Shown here one piece after another: positions 5,478-8,181 of a stretch of DNA of 8,181 bases (its first letter is position 1; every line of letters begins with the position of its first letter). The DNA lies in assembly GCA_016867655.1 (NCBI GenBank), contig VGJA01000039.1:1-8181 (forward strand), in the 5' to 3' direction. Under the pieces are notes generated by a model. That model searched no databases. It worked only from the letters and a program-made list of their open reading frames with translations, and was not told the origin of the DNA. Position numbers and translations under genes: made by a program. This DNA comes from Candidatus Altarchaeales archaeon. Lineage in GTDB: Archaea; Altiarchaeota; Altiarchaeia; IMC4; SCGC-AAA252-I15.

Positions 5478-6434
5478 CTAAATAAGCTGGCCTACAAACC
5501 ATTGTTTGTCGAAGGGCTTCAGGTCGTCGTATTTCTGTCCCACGCCGACGTAGATTACTGGTTTTTTGGTTTCGTGCGTTATGGCCAATGCGCTGCCTCC
5601 TTTCGCGTCAGCGTCCATTTTAGTCAATATGACTGCGTCTATGCCAACCTGCTGGTTGAAGGTTCTAGCCTGCTCGACTGCGTCGTTGCCTGTCAACGCA
5701 TCTCCCACAAAAACCTTCAAATCTGGTTTGTTGACTCTCACAATCTTTTTCATCTCGTCCATCAAGTTTACGTTAGTCTGCATTCTGCCAGCAGTGTCAG
5801 CCAGGATTACGTCAATTCCTTTGGCTTTGGCATGCTCTACTGCATCATAGATTACCGCAGCCGAGTCGCCAGTCTTCTGGTGTTTGATGACTTTAACTCC
5901 TAATGCGCTGGCATGCTTTTCAGCCTGCTCTATTGCTCCCGCTCTGAAGGTGTCTCCAGCGGCAATCACAACACTCAAGTTGTTTTTCAACAAAAGGTTT
6001 GCAACTTTGGCTATTGTTGTGGTCTTGCCTGTGCCATTGACTCCAAAGAAGATTATTTTCACAGGATTGGGCTGACTTCTGACGTAATCCAAGAAGTTTA
6101 GTTCTTTCTCGGGCGTCAGTGTTTCAAGCAGCACACTTTTGATTTCCTGTCTAACAGTTTCATTCACCTTGTTTTTGTCCACTTCCAATGCAAGAAGCCT
6201 TTCCTTCAGCTTTGAAACCAGGTATTCCACAGTCTCAGCAGCGACGTCGCTTTGAATCAGCTCCAGCTGCAGGTTCCACAAAGTGTCTTCAATATCGCCT
6301 TCAGAAAGCCTTATTTTGCCTGCAAGAAGGCCCTTTACTTTGGAGGCTGTTGTCAAGCTAACTTCCTTCTCCCTTGCCGTTTCGTCGACTTTGCCTATGA
6401 AGGACTGAAACTTTTTTTTGAGGAGTTCAAACAT
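5478..6434 (-). CDS. ftsY: Signal recognition particle receptor FtsY (SRP GTPase)
   Basis: FtsY docks the SRP-ribosome complex at the cytoplasmic membrane; its GTPase pairs with that of SRP54 to deliver nascent membrane and secreted proteins to the Sec translocon. The 318-residue protein has a helical N domain (about 1-120) and a complete G domain: G1 P-loop GVNGTGKTTT (131-140), DTFRAGA (161-167), DTAGR (213-217), TKMDADAKGG (271-280) and GVGQKYDDLKPF (297-308). The short, Lys-containing N-terminus (MFELLKKKF) is typical of archaeal FtsY, which lacks the long acidic A domain of E. coli FtsY. The Asp-Thr-Phe-Arg-Ala-Gly-Ala motif and absence of a Met-rich M domain separate it from SRP54. ATG 6434 lies 12 nt after the pfdA stop with no clear Shine-Dalgarno, so it is probably translated from the rpiA-pfdA-ftsY mRNA. 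Confidence 0.96.
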   Translation of the reverse strand: MFELLKKKFQSFIGKVDETAREKEVSLTTASKVKGLLAGKIRLSEGDIEDTLWNLQLELIQSDVAAETVEYLVSKLKERLLALEVDKNKVNETVRQEIKSVLLETLTPEKELNFLDYVRSQPNPVKIIFFGVNGTGKTTTIAKVANLLLKNNLSVVIAAGDTFRAGAIEQAEKHASALGVKVIKHQKTGDSAAVIYDAVEHAKAKGIDVILADTAGRMQTNVNLMDEMKKIVRVNKPDLKVFVGDALTGNDAVEQARTFNQQVGIDAVILTKMDADAKGGSALAITHETKKPVIYVGVGQKYDDLKPFDKQWFVGQLI

Positions 6435-6446
6435 TTTTTAGAAATA

Positions 6447-6878
6447 CTATTTTTTAGCCCTGGCGTTTTCCAGCATCTCCTGGGCGCTTCTGCTCAACTC
6501 TTCCATCTGGCTGTTTATGCTGACTGCGTTTTCCCTGACCTTCACCAGAGTTTTGCCGATTTCTTCGGCCCTGTCTTTGAGAGTCTTTACTGCATCATCG
6601 ATGTTTTTTTCAACAGACACTTTGGCGCCAATGCCGGCTATGACGTTTTCATTATCCTTCAAAGACACTTTGATGAAGCTTTCCCCGCCTATGGGCACTA
6701 GAATCTCATCCCCAATTTTCTTTTTCTTCACCTGCTCCAAAACCTCTACTGCGCTGTTCAGCTCCACCATAGCTGCTTCAATCACCCTGCTCTGCTGTAT
6801 GAGCGCCTCAAGCTGTTTCTTCCCGCCTTCAATCCTCATCAACGTTTCCTGCAGCTGTTCGTCCGGTTTCTCAGTCAT
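6447..6878 (-). CDS. pfdA: Prefoldin alpha subunit
   Basis: Prefoldin is an alpha2beta4 jellyfish-shaped cytosolic chaperone that binds unfolded proteins with coiled-coil tentacles and hands them to the thermosome (group II chaperonin). The 143-residue product shows the family layout: N-terminal coiled coil (about 5-50), a central beta region with the alpha-class signature (ILVPIGGESFIKV, then VIAGIGAKVSVEKN), and a C-terminal coiled coil (about 95-140). The ATG at 6878 is preferred. An in-frame TTG at 6896 would add six residues and overlap the end of rpiA by 11 nt, so it is less likely. The gene begins 7 nt after the rpiA stop and is followed by ftsY after 12 nt. The pfdA-ftsY pair is a conserved archaeal neighbourhood. 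The beta subunit is not in this window. Confidence 0.92.
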   Translation of the reverse strand: MTEKPDEQLQETLMRIEGGKKQLEALIQQSRVIEAAMVELNSAVEVLEQVKKKKIGDEILVPIGGESFIKVSLKDNENVIAGIGAKVSVEKNIDDAVKTLKDRAEEIGKTLVKVRENAVSINSQMEELSRSAQEMLENARAKK

Positions 6879-6885
6879 TTTCAAT

Positions 6886-7569
6886 TCACTGCTCAAATAC
6901 TCTGAATTCTTTGCCCTTGCCCATTATGACCATGTCAGCGTTCCTTATGGCAAAGATGCCGTTGTCAACGACTCCTGGAATGTTGTTCAGCATGCCTTCC
7001 AAATCCAAGGGGTCTGAAAAATCCAGGCCTGTGACATCGAGTATGATGTTCCTATTGTCTGTTGTGAACTTCTCCCTCAATTTTGGCGTTCCGCCAAGTT
7101 CCTTGATTTCCGACTCCACAAACTTCTGGGCGAAAGGCAATACTTCAATGGGCAGAGGGTATTTCCCGATTTTGTCAACCCACTTAAAGTCATCTATGAT
7201 TACTATGAACTCTTTTGAAGCTGAAGCCACCACTTTCTCCCTAGTCAAAGCCCCGCCGCCGCCTTTAATCAAATTGAACTTCTTGTCCGCCTCGTCTGCG
7301 CCGTCAACACACAAGTCCAACTGCGGTATTTCCCCAATTCTGGCTGCTGCAAGCGCTGTGTTCAAGTCAATCAGCTTCAACTTCAGGCTTCTGGCAAGCG
7401 TTTCAGTGGCATTGGAAGAAGGCACGCAGGTGACATCAATTTTGGCTTTAGCCAATTCTTCAATGAAAAAGCCGGCTGTGGTGCCGGTTCCCAAGCCCAG
7501 TTTCATGCCCGGCTTCACATACTCCAAAGCCTTCAAAGCCGCTGTTCTTTTAGACTGTTCGTTGGCCAT
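6886..7569 (-). CDS. rpiA: Ribose-5-phosphate isomerase A
   Basis: Interconverts ribose 5-phosphate and ribulose 5-phosphate; in archaea lacking the oxidative pentose phosphate pathway it completes ribose synthesis (with the ribulose monophosphate or transketolase route) for nucleotides and cofactors. At 227 residues it is normal size. Family motifs seen: phosphate-binding GLGTGTT (25-31), DGADEAD (89-95) and KGGGGALTREK (102-112). D89, D92, K102 and E111 match the spacing of E. coli D81, D84, K94 and E103, so the active site, including the general-base Glu, is intact. TTDNRN (169-174) and GVVDNGIF (199-206) are also characteristic. ATG 7569 lies about 32 nt from the TATA centre, giving a leader of about 5 nt. 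It is the first gene of the operon with pfdA and ftsY. Confidence 0.96.
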   Translation of the reverse strand: MANEQSKRTAALKALEYVKPGMKLGLGTGTTAGFFIEELAKAKIDVTCVPSSNATETLARSLKLKLIDLNTALAAARIGEIPQLDLCVDGADEADKKFNLIKGGGGALTREKVVASASKEFIVIIDDFKWVDKIGKYPLPIEVLPFAQKFVESEIKELGGTPKLREKFTTDNRNIILDVTGLDFSDPLDLEGMLNNIPGVVDNGIFAIRNADMVIMGKGKEFRVFEQ

Positions 7570-7612
7570 AGTTTGGATTAATGAATGGCCGTTGGTTTAT
7601 TTAAATGGATTT
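7570..7612 (-). promoter_or_regulatory. TATA promoter of the rpiA-pfdA-ftsY operon
   Basis: The 43-base gap holds, on the minus strand, the canonical archaeal TATA box TTTAAATA (7605-7598), with the predicted start near 7575 and ATG at 7569. The box lies only seven bases past the stop of the upstream gene (7613-7615), so read-through from that gene may also contribute. The BRE region lies within the last codons of the upstream gene. Confidence 0.7.
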
Positions 7613-8181
7613 CTACTTTTCAGAAGGTGTTTCTCCCAGGTATGCTCTGACTATCCTGTATCCAGGCAGGCAATGGCATACTGGGCATTGGGTTTTGCAG
7701 GCTTCTCCCCTTCCAACGCTTAGTCCTAATGCGGTGGGGCATGGCATGCCTCTTTCAGAAACCTGTACTGTGTTGGTGCCCATGGCTTCGGCCCACTCTA
7801 TCGCGCCCTTCACATTTTGGATTTCTTGGTTCATCAAGGCGTGGGTGAAGTCAAGCTGCTCCCCTGGCTTCGGTTTCACAAAATTTACGATTTTTTCTGC
7901 TGGCAGTTCCCTTAGCGTCACGCCTTTTATTTCTCCGCCCGTGGTTGCTAGCGTGTGTTCGGTTCTTAGGACACTTTCGAATGTTCTTTTTAATCCTAAA
8001 AAGTGTCTTTTAACCCATGCTATTCTAGCTTTTATATCTTCTGCACTACATCCTGTGATGGATGTTCCAAGTTCGCCCATGGTTGTTATCCCAAAGAATG
8101 CTTGAAAGGGTTTGGTGTCTAATCCAACCCTTCTGCCTTCGAACTTAAGTGGATGCCCTAAACTGGTCCATCCCTCAACTG
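7613..8181 (-). CDS. Unrecognised protein, C-terminal cysteine cluster (5' partial)
   Basis: The frame stays open to the right edge, so only the C-terminal 188 residues are visible (numbered here from the first full codon, 8179-8177). It begins VEGWTSLGHPLKFEGRRVGLD and contains MGELGTSITGC (34-44), then an alpha/beta-looking stretch, and ends with a cluster of cysteines in RGMPCPTALGL and EACKTQCPVCHCLPGY. The cluster pattern is C147-x13-C161-x3-C165-x2-C168-x-C170, plus C44 far upstream. This spacing could bind a 4Fe-4S cluster or zinc. No signal peptide or membrane segment is seen in the visible part. An internal ATG at 8080 would give a 155-residue product, but the upstream codons read as normal protein, so the start lies outside the window. 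I do not recognise the family and do not assign a function. Confidence 0.75.
   Translation of the reverse strand, partial: VEGWTSLGHPLKFEGRRVGLDTKPFQAFFGITTMGELGTSITGCSAEDIKARIAWVKRHFLGLKRTFESVLRTEHTLATTGGEIKGVTLRELPAEKIVNFVKPKPGEQLDFTHALMNQEIQNVKGAIEWAEAMGTNTVQVSERGMPCPTALGLSVGRGEACKTQCPVCHCLPGYRIVRAYLGETPSEK

Noticed and set aside
5478..6434. SRP54 instead of FtsY
   Set aside because: The protein ends right after the G domain with no methionine-rich M domain, and begins with the short FtsY-type N-terminus.
6911..7723. A 270-codon plus-strand reading frame opposite rpiA and its promoter
   Set aside because: It is antisense to a clearly functional RpiA with all catalytic residues, crosses the rpiA promoter, and its translation has Ser/Pro/Leu-rich composition typical of a shadow frame.

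Overview
The window looks like a piece of an archaeal chromosome with moderate GC content. The archaeal signs are endonuclease Q, the alpha subunit of prefoldin, an archaeal-size FtsY (SRP receptor), AT-rich TATA boxes with purine-rich BRE-like elements just upstream, start codons placed about 22-33 nt from those TATA boxes (near-leaderless mRNAs), and a multi-T-tract terminator. Shine-Dalgarno motifs are largely absent. The lineage cannot be fixed without searches. A euryarchaeote or a DPANN/Diapherotrites-like archaeon is a guess from gene content only.

Layout. Plus strand: a multi-pass GT-C-like membrane glycosyltransferase (about 20-1783, possibly starting before the window) is followed one base later by endonuclease Q (1785-3011), a PHP-domain DNA repair nuclease with a four-cysteine zinc site and a C-terminal PCNA-binding-like tail. 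A T-tract-rich terminator (3012-3145) separates these from a winged-helix regulator (3201-3647), whose promoter carries a perfect 18-bp palindrome overlapping the TATA box. The convergent gap 3648-3808 holds two strong perfect-stem hairpins.

Minus strand, in transcription order from the right edge: a 3' fragment of an unrecognised protein with a C-terminal cysteine cluster (7613-8181); then the rpiA-pfdA-ftsY operon (7569 down to 5478) from its own TATA promoter; then a Pro/Lys-rich TPR-like protein (4607-5416) and a NodB-type polysaccharide deacetylase (3809-4480), each with its own promoter.

How they fit together: ftsY and pfdA serve protein targeting and folding, and rpiA makes ribose 5-phosphate. 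The membrane glycosyltransferase and the deacetylase suggest surface-glycan handling but lie on opposite strands and need not be linked. EndoQ is base-damage repair. No CRISPR array, transposase, tRNA or rRNA was seen. I found no clear new multi-gene system. The best leads are the cysteine-cluster protein at the right edge, the palindrome-controlled wHTH gene, and the two hairpins in the convergent gap.
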